A stretch of DNA of 48,076 nucleotides, taken from Vulcanimicrobiota bacterium (GTDB lineage Bacteria; Vulcanimicrobiota; Vulcanimicrobiia; Vulcanimicrobiales; Vulcanimicrobiaceae). The notes below the pieces were generated by a model. That model worked only from the letters and a program-made list of their open reading frames with translations, was not told the origin of the DNA and searched no databases. Of the stretch, positions 1 to 7,085 are shown one piece after another. The stretch lies in contig DAIDHQ010000037.1 of the NCBI GenBank assembly GCA_027459645.1, positions 1 to 48,076 of the forward strand, in the 5' to 3' direction. The position numbers and the translations under genes are program-made. Position 1 is the first letter of the stretch. The number at the start of each line of letters is the position of its first letter.

Positions 1-1
1 C

Positions 2-208
2 GCGGTAATGGTTCGCTTGAACCAGGATGCCGATGCAGATAATCTGGCTTCGACCAACCTTCAATCGGCAGAGTCGAACCTGCGGGATCTCAGCGTGGGA
101 CAAGCAACGACGGAGTTTACGAAGCTGCAGGTACTCGTACAGCTGGGTTCATCGCTGCTCGCTCAGGCGAACCTAAACCCCGGAACGGTGTTGGGTCTGT
201 TCAGATAG
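2..208 (+). CDS. fliC: Flagellin, C-terminal fragment (gene enters from left edge)
   Basis: This is the last ~68 codons of a flagellin, the subunit of the flagellar filament. The visible part matches the conserved C-terminal D0/D1 helix: 'NLQSAESNLRDLSVGQATTEFTKLQ' corresponds to the usual 'N.AAESRIRD.D.A.E..EFTK.QIL.Q' pattern, followed by 'LAQANLNPGTVLGLFR', the typical 'MLAQANQ.P..VLSLL' end. The frame is open from base 2, so the internal ATG at 8 is not the start. The gene ends with TAG at 206-208. No flagellar partner gene is seen downstream. The identification is firm; the size and variable region lie outside the window. Confidence 0.9.
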   Translation, partial: AVMVRLNQDADADNLASTNLQSAESNLRDLSVGQATTEFTKLQVLVQLGSSLLAQANLNPGTVLGLFR

Positions 209-379
209 CAGCATTTAACAACTAGGAGCGAACGGTGCCTTGCGAAAGCTCTTTCTGGCGATAGCCGGTCATAGCACCGAGTGGGCGAACCAATCGCGAA
301 AAACTACGAGATCTGACCGTTTTTGTTGGGCAAGTCCGATCAAGCACTTCTTGTATCCCCCCATCACCAATTGCTTGTG

Positions 380-409
380 TTTACATGAACTATCCTGACC
401 TCATAGCAG
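380..409 (+). promoter_or_regulatory. Possible sigma-70-type promoter
   Basis: TTTACA at 380-385 and TAGCAG at 404-409 are separated by 18 bases and lie upstream of the uncharacterised gene that follows. The -10 resembles the TAGCAT proposed for arsR. The rest of 209-449 shows no ORF, hairpin terminator or RNA that I recognise. The match is weak and rests only on spacing and similarity. Confidence 0.25.
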
Positions 410-503
410 CGACCTTGAAGTAGAGCCGACCAAACCGGCCACCGCAGCAATGATTAGGGGGAGGCTCGATCGACGTGCCAAGAGGGTGACCGCAGCCAAT
501 TCG

Positions 504-1184
504 ATGGAATTGATTTTGAACCGCGATAGCGTTGCAGCGAGCGACTTCACGGACAGCCATGAACGCAGATTTACCGCGCCCGGCTTTATGACGCTGCGTC
601 AGTTGCTTCAGCTAGTCGAGAAAGTGCGTTACCTTCCTACCATCGGTGGTGGAAAGGCCACATGGTCAGCCTGGGCGGGTCGCCCTCTTGCCGTGCTTGC
701 ACAGGAATGGGAGGAGCCAAAGTTCGTGGCACCGCCAGATACGCCGCTCGATGTCGACCCGCTCCGCGTGCATTTTTCCTACCATGCGCTTGCGCCCCCG
801 ATGGCCGTCTACACCGAAGTACTGCAGGGTAGCGACCGGCCAGCGACGCCACGCCGACCATCACTCGTCAGCGGTGAGAATTTCATCGCTGAATTCCTCG
901 CCGAAACCGCGCCCGAGCGAGAAGACTTGATTCAGCCGGGCCTCGACCTTGCGCGCGCCCTTCGCAATGAGGCTGTTGCGCTTAGCCACGGTAAGCGTAC
1001 CGAATATTCGTCCGATATTCCGGAGCTCTTTTTTACCGCTGCGAAAATTGCGCTACTGGTTCTACAACGCGACTCAAGTGAATTGCAGCGACACGAGCGC
1101 GACCTTCTGGTTTATCTACAAAAGGACAATCCGAGAAAACTGCTCCTCGATTATGAGCGGTTCAAAAAAGAACTGACATCATAG
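504..1184 (+). CDS. Uncharacterised protein with 'LNRDSV ... YLPxIxGGxATW' N-terminal module
   Basis: A 226-residue soluble protein of unknown function. The frame is open back to an ATG at 450, but I prefer the ATG at 504. From there the sequence begins 'MELILNRDSVAASDF' and continues to 'VRYLPTIGGGKATWSAW', a layout I recall from small uncharacterised bacterial proteins that start 'M.L.LNRDSVA.GDD'. The extra 18 residues from 450 are basic and look unrelated. The C-terminal ~130 residues are charged and helical, with no motif I know. Neither start has a good ribosome site. It stands alone between flagellin and the arsenic operon. That it is a gene is likely; its role is unknown. Confidence 0.6.
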   Translation: MELILNRDSVAASDFTDSHERRFTAPGFMTLRQLLQLVEKVRYLPTIGGGKATWSAWAGRPLAVLAQEWEEPKFVAPPDTPLDVDPLRVHFSYHALAPPMAVYTEVLQGSDRPATPRRPSLVSGENFIAEFLAETAPEREDLIQPGLDLARALRNEAVALSHGKRTEYSSDIPELFFTAAKIALLVLQRDSSELQRHERDLLVYLQKDNPRKLLLDYERFKKELTS

Positions 1185-1454
1185 CGCTGCGCCAAGCGCC
1201 GTTGGCCTCGGCATTGAAGGCGCTCCCAACGACGCACGCTTCAAAAAGCCAAAGCAACTTGGGGTGGGGACGAGCACGATCAGATGCTGGACGCTGCGAA
1301 CGATGAGTGCAGATGCATCACGAGCACCCGTAGCATGGTTCTGGTCATGGCCGAGAGCATCCACGCAACCGATATGCATCCATCGCTTCTGCGTGCGCCA
1401 CTTCGAGCCGCGTGGTAGCGACCGGAGGCCGTATGGCGACCCATTCGGTTTTGA

Positions 1455-1610
1455 AACCGCGCGCTCTTTGCCTTTGGAGCGCTCACGCCGCGGGATTTCA
1501 TCGTGATCGGGCTCGCGTGGCTGGGATGCGTCGTGGGGCTCGTGCTGCTCAAGTTTGCCTCCAACGCGATACCCCGCCGCTATATTGACAAGGTTCGATA
1601 TGATGCATAG
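1455..1610 (+). pseudogene. Possible remnant: C-terminal membrane segment of a lost gene
   Basis: Between 1185 and 1619 there is no convincing gene. From a TGA at 1452-1454 the frame is open to TAG at 1608-1610. It encodes an alternating hydrophobic stretch ('DFIVIGLAWLGCVVGLVLLKF') followed by a polar tail, like the last helix of a membrane protein. It has no ATG; a GTG at 1503 is possible but has no ribosome site. It could be the tail of a decayed transporter or chance. The leftward frame over the same bases looks like a shadow. Confidence 0.2.
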
Positions 1611-1617
1611 CATCGAA
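1585..1617 (+). promoter_or_regulatory. arsR promoter with overlapping ArsR-type operator
   Basis: A perfect -35 TTGACA (1585-1590), a 17-base spacer and -10 TAGCAT (1608-1613) precede the arsR ATG at 1620. An imperfect inverted repeat at 1594-1617 has outer arms TTCGAT / ATCGAA and a central ATGCAT (18 of 24 positions symmetric), covering the spacer and -10. That is where an ArsR/SmtB dimer would bind to block polymerase. Only six bases separate the -10 from the ATG, so the predicted transcript starts at or next to the start codon and would lack a leader. Confidence 0.6.
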
Positions 1618-1619
1618 GA

Positions 1620-1958
1620 ATGTCGATGCAACGCTGTTGCCCCCCGGCGACTATTGCCGAGGGCGACTTCGAACCGGCCGCCGCGCTCCTAAAAGCGCTC
1701 GCCGATCCCTATCGCCTGCGCATCCTCGCCACGCTCGCCGGCAGCCCCGACGACGTCTGCGTCTGCGATTTCACGGGGGCGCTGCCGCTCAATCAGCCAA
1801 CCGTTTCGCATCATCTGCGCATTCTGCGCGAGGCGGAGCTCGTTACGTCGGAGCGGCGCGGCACCTGGGTCTACTACCGCCTGGCACCGGGGGCAGAAGC
1901 CCGCATCGAGGCCGCGTTAACGCCGATCTTTTCGCCGAAGATACCGCTGCACGCATGA
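1620..1958 (+). CDS. arsR: ArsR-family arsenite-responsive repressor
   Basis: A 112-residue winged-helix repressor that should bind the operator just upstream and release it on As(III). Residues 44-51 read 'PDDVCVCDF', the ELCVCDL-type metal site at the start of the DNA-binding region with Cys47 and Cys49; an extra Cys6-Cys7 pair could supply a further ligand. The recognition helix is 'LNQPTVSHHLRILREAELV' (about 58-76), followed by the wing 'SERRGTWVYYRL'. It is first in a three-gene operon: its TGA overlaps the ATG of the aquaporin gene (ATGA). No Shine-Dalgarno precedes the ATG, in line with a leaderless message. The family is certain. Arsenic rather than another metalloid is inferred from the CVC motif and the downstream arsC. 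Confidence 0.92.
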   Translation: MSMQRCCPPATIAEGDFEPAAALLKALADPYRLRILATLAGSPDDVCVCDFTGALPLNQPTVSHHLRILREAELVTSERRGTWVYYRLAPGAEARIEAALTPIFSPKIPLHA

Positions 1959-2671
1959 CGCTCGCGCTCGCACGCCGCTGCGCCGCCGAATGTATCGGTA
2001 CGGCCATCTTGCTCGCGGCCGTCGTCGGATCGGGCATTATGGCCGAGCGTCTCGCGCAAGGCAACGTTGCCATTGCGCTGCTCGCAAATTCGATTGCGAC
2101 CAGCGGCGTTCTGCTGTGTTTGATCCTTGCGCTCGGGCCGTTATCCGGTGCGCACTTCAATCCGGCGGTATCGCTCGCGGACGCGATGCGCCGCGGTCTC
2201 ACCGCGATCGAATGCACGTGGTACATCGTCGCGCAGATCGCCGGCGGCGTCGCCGGCGTCGTCGCAGCGCACGCGATGTTCGGATTGCCGCCGGTCTTTT
2301 TCTCGCAGCACGCGCGCACGGGGCCTTCGCAGTGGTTCGCGGAGTTCGTCGCAACCTTCGGCTTGCTGCTCGTCATCTGGGGCTGCGTTCGTTTCAAGTC
2401 CGCCTTTACGGCCTTTGCCGTATCGGGATACATCGTCGGCGCCTATTGGTTCACCGCCTCGACGTCGTTTGCAAACCCCGCCGTCACGATCGCGCGATCG
2501 CTCAGCGATACGTTCGCCGGAATCCGTCCGATCGACGTTCCCGGATTCGTCCTCGCGCAACTGCTCGGAGCGGTCGCCGCGACGCTGCTCTTCAACTGGC
2601 TTGCGCCGATCGACGCCCAGCAAGCACACGATACGCTCGTTCCTCACGATGGAGAAACCCATGTCGCCTAA
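1955..2671 (+). CDS. aqpS: Aquaporin (MIP family), probable arsenite channel of the ars operon
   Basis: A 238-residue six-helix MIP channel with both pore half-helices: 'HFNPAVSL' with NPA at 69-71 and 'FANPAVTIAR' with NPA at 174-176, plus the selectivity-filter Arg181. In arsR-aqpS-arsC operons, first described in Sinorhizobium meliloti, the channel takes the place of an ArsB/Acr3 pump: arsenate is reduced inside the cell and neutral As(OH)3 flows out down its gradient. Gene order and overlaps here (ATGA with arsR; arsC starts inside its last codons) fit that role. A frame open from further upstream overlaps arsR and is not the start. Water or glycerol transport cannot be excluded from sequence. 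Confidence 0.88.
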   Translation: MTLALARRCAAECIGTAILLAAVVGSGIMAERLAQGNVAIALLANSIATSGVLLCLILALGPLSGAHFNPAVSLADAMRRGLTAIECTWYIVAQIAGGVAGVVAAHAMFGLPPVFFSQHARTGPSQWFAEFVATFGLLLVIWGCVRFKSAFTAFAVSGYIVGAYWFTASTSFANPAVTIARSLSDTFAGIRPIDVPGFVLAQLLGAVAATLLFNWLAPIDAQQAHDTLVPHDGETHVA

Positions 2672-3077
2672 ACCGTTCGTGCTGTTCGTCTGCCGCCACA
2701 ACACGGGCCGCAGCCAAATGGCGGAAGCGTATTTGCGTCACTTCGCCGGAGATCGCGTGGAGGTTGCCTCGGCCGGAACCGAAGCCGCCGACGCTCCGAA
2801 CGCGGGCGTCGTTGCCGCCATGGCGGAAGACGGCATCGATATCTCCGCCGCGCGGCCGAAATTGATCGATCCGCAGATCGCCGCTCGTGCGGACCGCATC
2901 ATCACGATGGGCTGCGACGTAACGGGCGTGCCGCGCATCGACGACGATTGGGGCCTTCCCGATCCCAAAGGCCAGCCGCCGCAACGCGTTCGCGACATTC
3001 GCGAACTGGTTAAAGCAAAGGCGCGCGCGTTAGCCGGGCAATTGTGCGAGGAGATACCACGCAGCGTCGACGCATAA
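2661..3077 (+). CDS. arsC: Arsenate reductase, low-molecular-weight phosphatase type
   Basis: A 138-residue ArsC that reduces arsenate to arsenite in the cytoplasm. The P-loop 'CRHNTGRS' supplies Cys11 and Arg17 (CX5R), and 'LPDP' (D101) is the acid. Cys85 in 'ITMGCDV' corresponds to the second Cys of the thioredoxin-coupled class. I see no third Cys about seven residues later, where S. aureus and B. subtilis ArsC have one; the only other Cys is Cys129. Recycling may therefore use Cys129 or a low-molecular-weight thiol. GGAG at 2651-2654 is the ribosome site, and the start overlaps the aquaporin gene by 11 bases. The 3' end overlaps the opposite-strand glycosidase-like gene by 48 bases. Confidence 0.88.
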   Translation: MSPKPFVLFVCRHNTGRSQMAEAYLRHFAGDRVEVASAGTEAADAPNAGVVAAMAEDGIDISAARPKLIDPQIAARADRIITMGCDVTGVPRIDDDWGLPDPKGQPPQRVRDIRELVKAKARALAGQLCEEIPRSVDA

Positions 3078-4061
3078 CGGCGGCGGTGAGAAGGCCGGCA
3101 CCGTAACCGCGCTGCCCATCAGATGCTGCGTCGCAAGCAGCGCGTAGCGATGTTCTTCGAGCCCGTCGGGCGAGGTCTGCAGTGCCGGAGCGGCGCGCGC
3201 AACGAGCGACGCCGCGAGCGCACCGTCGGGGGGAACCACCCCGTAGTAGATCGCCAAGATCTGCGCTAGCGCATCGGGATACGACTTCGTGAAATCGGCG
3301 ACGGGGCCGGGATGGCCGGGAAATGCGTAGGGCCGGTACGATTGCGTCGCTTCATCGAAGAGATGCGTTTGGATGGCAGAGCGTATCGTCGCCGCATCGT
3401 CGCCGTAGCGGCGCGCGGTGGTTTCGTCGCCGAACGCCTCGCGAAACAACGCCGCCGCTTCGCGCAGTCCGCGGTAGACCTGCACGTTGTCGATCGTGTA
3501 ATAGACGGCATGCCCCGGCCGCGACAACGTCAATCCGATCGGTTGCAGCGTCGCCAGGCTCGAATCCATGATGCGCACGAGATCGGCGCGATGGCGCAGC
3601 ACGAAGGCGCGCAGCGCGGGATCGCCGCTCGCATACGCGTCGTGCGCCAGCATCAGAAACATCGCGCCGTAGGCGTCGGTCGAATCCGGGCGCCCTCGCG
3701 AAACGACGCGGTGCCGGATCACGTCCACGTCGTCGGGCACCCCGTCGATGCCGGTTCCGGAGCCGTGTGCATGTGCGACGTACCAGCGCATCCAGTTCAG
3801 CACGATGTCGCTGCGCAAGCCCGAACGAACGAGCGCATCGGAAACCAGCGTGCCGAAATAGCCGCTCACGTACGACCGCGCCGGCCGCACGCGAAGCATG
3901 TCTCCGACGAGGCATTGATTCGCGATCCAGTCCGAGGCGCGCTCCATCTGTTCGCGTTGCGGCAAAGCAAGCGTGGCGGCGAGCATAGCAGGGCCAATAA
4001 TAGGGGCTACGAAAGGCCTCCTTGCTTGCAATTTGCGAGCGAGGTGAAGGTTTGGCGACAC
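3030..4061 (-). CDS. Six-hairpin (alpha/alpha-toroid) glycosidase-like protein, probably exported
   Basis: A protein of up to 343 residues with the alternating helix pattern and aromatic/acidic repeats of alpha/alpha-toroid glycosidases: 'GYFGTLVSDALVRSGL', 'DSTDAYGAMFLMLAHDAY', 'VYYTIDNVQVYRGLREAAAL', 'SYPDALAQILAIYYGV'. I cannot assign a GH family or pick catalytic acids with certainty. A GTG at 4061 gives a start with a signal-peptide look (basic 'ARKLQARR', hydrophobic 'PFVAPIIGPAMLAATLA'); an ATG at 3986 removes most of it. The longer form overlaps the start of the divergent synthase operon. Its position opposite a family-2 synthase recalls the glycanases (BcsZ, AlgL, PgaB) that accompany exopolysaccharide synthases. 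A cellulase-like role is only inference. Confidence 0.65.
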   Translation of the reverse strand: MSPNLHLARKLQARRPFVAPIIGPAMLAATLALPQREQMERASDWIANQCLVGDMLRVRPARSYVSGYFGTLVSDALVRSGLRSDIVLNWMRWYVAHAHGSGTGIDGVPDDVDVIRHRVVSRGRPDSTDAYGAMFLMLAHDAYASGDPALRAFVLRHRADLVRIMDSSLATLQPIGLTLSRPGHAVYYTIDNVQVYRGLREAAALFREAFGDETTARRYGDDAATIRSAIQTHLFDEATQSYRPYAFPGHPGPVADFTKSYPDALAQILAIYYGVVPPDGALAASLVARAAPALQTSPDGLEEHRYALLATQHLMGSAVTVPAFSPPPLCVDAAWYLLAQLPG

Positions 4062-4828
4062 CCGGGGCGGCCGGCGCGCGCGTAACGATTCGTCCGCATC
4101 GTTCTTACCGAACGCTGAGGGTTTCGCGCGTCAATTGGCTGGCCACGATCATTACGTTACCCGTCGGCATGATGCTTGCCTACGTGGTGCTCTTTCTCGT
4201 GTGGCCGCGCGCGAGCGCCTGGGTAACGTCGTTGCTGAACGGATCGACGCCCGTTAACACCAGCATCGCCGACAACTTTTTGTGGATCGGTTCGACGATT
4301 CCCGTTCCAACGATGCCGCCGACCGGCATTCGCGGCGCCCTCAACGTCGCCGCCGCCTGCGCCGCCCTGCTGATCGTCGGCGGCGTCCTGCGGAAGCGCT
4401 CGCCGTTAGTGCTGTGGATCATGGGGAACTTGATCGTTCTGTTGCTTGCGGCACTCTGGTACTTCTTCGAAGGTAGCGCCGCATACGATGCGCCGACCTT
4501 CATGCTGCTGCTGGAACGCACCAGCGTGCTGATGATTCTTTGCGCGCCGATCTTTTCGGTGATCGTCGCCGCGCTCTTGCCGTTCAACGTCGTGGAGCGC
4601 AGCGTTATGTTCGTGATGCTGATCGGACTCAATTTCGGCATGTCGCTGCTGCGCATCGCCGCGTTTGCGATCTTCCTCGATCACTTCGGCGTGCTCTCGG
4701 AAGCGAACCTGTACTTATTTTTCGGACCGCTCATCGACGTGGTCTATTTCATCCTGGCATATTCGTTGTGCGTCGTGTCGCTGAGCCGCCGGATATCGCG
4801 CAGCGAAGAGGTTTGGGAATGGTTGTAG
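4052..4828 (+). CDS. Polytopic membrane protein, distantly exosortase-like, first gene of the polysaccharide operon
   Basis: About 258 residues with seven or eight membrane helices. The frame is open from a TTG at 4022, but GAGGTGAAG at 4041-4049 directly precedes a TTG at 4052, my preferred start. Later helices carry 'ILCAPIFSVI', then 'NFGMSLLRIAAFAIF' and 'FFGPLIDVVYF'. The Cys ... N(x)nLRI order recalls the Cys-Arg-(His) arrangement of exosortases/archaeosortases, but the usual EACSG context and His are absent, so I treat this as a weak resemblance. The stop overlaps the synthase start by 10 bases, so it is translationally coupled and presumably works with the synthase, for instance as a membrane partner. 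Function unknown. Confidence 0.6.
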   Translation: MATPGAAGARVTIRPHRSYRTLRVSRVNWLATIITLPVGMMLAYVVLFLVWPRASAWVTSLLNGSTPVNTSIADNFLWIGSTIPVPTMPPTGIRGALNVAAACAALLIVGGVLRKRSPLVLWIMGNLIVLLLAALWYFFEGSAAYDAPTFMLLLERTSVLMILCAPIFSVIVAALLPFNVVERSVMFVMLIGLNFGMSLLRIAAFAIFLDHFGVLSEANLYLFFGPLIDVVYFILAYSLCVVSLSRRISRSEEVWEWL

Positions 4829-6072
4829 CACTCCTCAACCTCTGGCTCGTGCTGGTCGTCGCGCTGATGTCGATCTACACGCTGCGCCATTGGATCTTCA
4901 CGTTTTCGCGCGTCTATTGGAAGCAGCGCATGTCGTTCTCGGACGCATACGAAGAGAACCCGCCGTCGATCACCGTCCTCGTTCCGATGCACAACGAGGG
5001 AGCGGTCGCGGCGGCGTGTCTGGATGCGCTTCTCTCGTCGGAATACCCGGCCGAACGTCTGACGATCGTCGCCGTCAACGACCAATCGACCGACGACACC
5101 GCCGAGATTCTCGAGCAGTACGCAGAGCGCCATCCGCGCGTCCAGGTCGTCTCGATCGACGGCCCCATACGCGGAAAGGCTAACGCGCTCAACATTGCGC
5201 TCGAGCAAGTCGATTCGGATATTGTGCTCGTCTTCGACGCGGATTACACGCCGGGACGCGGGTTGATTCGCACGCTGATCAACGCCTTCGTCGATCCCGA
5301 GGTCGGCGCGGTCATGGGCCGCGTGGTGCCCCGCAATACCAGCCGCAACATGCTCACGCGACTGCTTTCGATGGAGCGTTCCGGCGGCTACCAAGTCGAC
5401 CAGCAGGCGCGCTACAACTTCAACCTGCTGCCGCAATACGGCGGAACCGTGGGTGGATTCCGACGGCGCTTGCTGGTGCAACTGGGCGGCTTCGATCGCC
5501 ACGCGCTCGCCGAAGATACCGAGCTCACGGCGAAGATTTTCCAAGCGGGATGGAAGATCGTCTACGATAATCGCGCCGAGTGCTACGAAGAAGTGCCGGA
5601 GACGTGGGAATCGCGGTTCAAGCAGCTTCGCCGCTGGTCGCGCGGACACAATCGCGTGCTGTGGTCCTATCTGTGGGCGCTCGTAAACGCGCCGGTCCTC
5701 ACCGTTCCCCAACGCATCGACTCGGCGCTGTTGCTGCTGTGCTATGCCGTACCGCCGATTCTCATCTCCGGCTGGCTCGCGGCGCTCACGCTCTTCTTGA
5801 TGGGACGCCTGCCGTACGCCGGGGGCATTTTGCTCGCGTTTTGCGTCGTTCTCTATAACGCGTTCGGCAACTTCGCGCCGGTGTATCAGGTCGCAACCGC
5901 CGAAGTACTCGACGGTGCGACGACGAGGCTCTTGCTGCTGCCCTATCTCTTTTACATGTTTCCGTTCAATTCGTGGTCGATTACCACGGGTTTCATCGAT
6001 GCCGTGGGCGACATCCTCAAGAGCCGAAGAGGGCGATGGGACAAGACCGCCCGCGTCGGCTTGGCGAGATGA
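4819..6072 (+). CDS. Processive family-2 glycosyltransferase (polysaccharide synthase)
   Basis: A 417-residue inner-membrane GT2 enzyme of the cellulose / PNAG / hyaluronan synthase type. One N-terminal helix (about 5-28) precedes the GT-A domain with 'NDQSTDD' (UDP site, D88), 'DADYT' (DxD-like, D140 and D142), 'AEDTEL' (D233, catalytic base) and 'QLRRW' at 269-273, the QxxRW motif of processive enzymes. Several C-terminal helices would form the translocation pore. AGAGG at 4808-4812 is the ribosome site. The polymer cannot be told from the sequence. No PilZ or c-di-GMP domain is seen. The TGA overlaps the next ATG (ATGA), so it is coupled to the bactofilin-like gene. Confidence 0.88.
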   Translation: MVVALLNLWLVLVVALMSIYTLRHWIFTFSRVYWKQRMSFSDAYEENPPSITVLVPMHNEGAVAAACLDALLSSEYPAERLTIVAVNDQSTDDTAEILEQYAERHPRVQVVSIDGPIRGKANALNIALEQVDSDIVLVFDADYTPGRGLIRTLINAFVDPEVGAVMGRVVPRNTSRNMLTRLLSMERSGGYQVDQQARYNFNLLPQYGGTVGGFRRRLLVQLGGFDRHALAEDTELTAKIFQAGWKIVYDNRAECYEEVPETWESRFKQLRRWSRGHNRVLWSYLWALVNAPVLTVPQRIDSALLLLCYAVPPILISGWLAALTLFLMGRLPYAGGILLAFCVVLYNAFGNFAPVYQVATAEVLDGATTRLLLLPYLFYMFPFNSWSITTGFIDAVGDILKSRRGRWDKTARVGLAR

Positions 6073-7085
6073 CGCGCGTCGAAATACTCGTCGTCGCGCT
6101 CTATCTCGTCGCCGTTCTTCTGCCGTTGCTACCCGGCTTGCTCGAGTTGCGCGTCGCAACCGACGACGATCCGCTGAAGATCGACACCAGCTATGCGCGC
6201 GATCCGCGTTTTCTCGGTAAATCCATGCGTGCGAAGCTCGGCCCGGTGATGAACGAAGTCTCGGGTGATGCGCGCGTTCCCTTTCTCAATCGCAAAAACG
6301 AGTTCGCGCGGGTCACCGACGGCTTCGAATCGATCGATCGAGCGCGTTTCGACGACGTCGTGCTCTCGCGAGGGCGCTTTGCGGTCGGAGACCACAGCTC
6401 GATGTCGGATGTGTACGCCCGCGGCGACGTGGCCGTCGGAGCCTTTGGCGCGCTGCGGACGCTTGCGTCCGATGCCTCGGCTCGCTTCGGATCCAACACC
6501 CGCGTCGCGCGTTGGATCGACGTCGAAGGTGACTGCACCTTCGGCAACGGCTCCGACCTGGGTCAGTCGGCGAGCGCTGCGGGACGGCTCATCGTCGGCA
6601 CCGGCGTCCGCTTCAACCGTCTCTTCGGGCGCCCCGTCGCCGTCGTCGACGCGAGACGTGCCGAACTGCGCGCCCTCACCGGCAGTCCCGTCGCCGTTCG
6701 GGGCCCCAACGACCGCCGGCTCGTCACATCGTATGTAATCGATCCCGGATCAATCGTCGATGAAGATATCGTGGCGACCAAAGACGTGTTCGTCGGTACC
6801 GATGCAACGGTGGGCGGCAGCATTAAAGCGGCGGGCACGGTGACGATCGCCGAAAATGCGTGCGTTCTCGGCAACGTGATCGCGCGCGGAAACGTCACGC
6901 TCGCGCCCGATGCGACCGTTCTGGGCCACATCTTCGGCGACGCCGACGTGATCCTGGAGCCCGGAGCGCTGGTCGGCGACCGGCACGCGCCAAAGACGCT
7001 GCATGCCTCGCGCCACGCGCAGCTTTCCCCTGAAGCATGCGTTTACGGCTGGATCATTGCCGAGCGCGGCGGGATGACGCTGTAG
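6069..7085 (+). CDS. Membrane-anchored bactofilin-like beta-helix protein
   Basis: A 338-residue protein with one N-terminal membrane helix (about 5-25) followed by a long polar region built of short repeats with V, G and A at regular positions ('VFVGTDATVGGSIKAAGTV', 'VLGNVIARGNVTLAPDATV', 'LGHIFGDADVILEPGALV'). This is the pattern of bactofilins and other left-handed beta-helices. Bactofilins polymerise and can place envelope-synthesis enzymes; here a helix in the same operon as a synthase suggests a scaffold that localises the complex. A secreted beta-helix sugar-binding protein is an alternative. Start and stop both overlap neighbours by 1-4 bases. Confidence 0.7.
   Translation: MTRVEILVVALYLVAVLLPLLPGLLELRVATDDDPLKIDTSYARDPRFLGKSMRAKLGPVMNEVSGDARVPFLNRKNEFARVTDGFESIDRARFDDVVLSRGRFAVGDHSSMSDVYARGDVAVGAFGALRTLASDASARFGSNTRVARWIDVEGDCTFGNGSDLGQSASAAGRLIVGTGVRFNRLFGRPVAVVDARRAELRALTGSPVAVRGPNDRRLVTSYVIDPGSIVDEDIVATKDVFVGTDATVGGSIKAAGTVTIAENACVLGNVIARGNVTLAPDATVLGHIFGDADVILEPGALVGDRHAPKTLHASRHAQLSPEACVYGWIIAERGGMTL

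Noticed and set aside
1179-1631. 150-codon leftward ORF over the gene-poor stretch
   Set aside because: Composition (His/Arg/Pro-rich, no motif) and opposite orientation to the arsR operator region look like a chance shadow frame.
4744-6159. 471-codon leftward ORF opposite the glycosyltransferase
   Set aside because: The glycosyltransferase motifs are on the + strand; the antisense protein is Arg/Asp-rich without domains.
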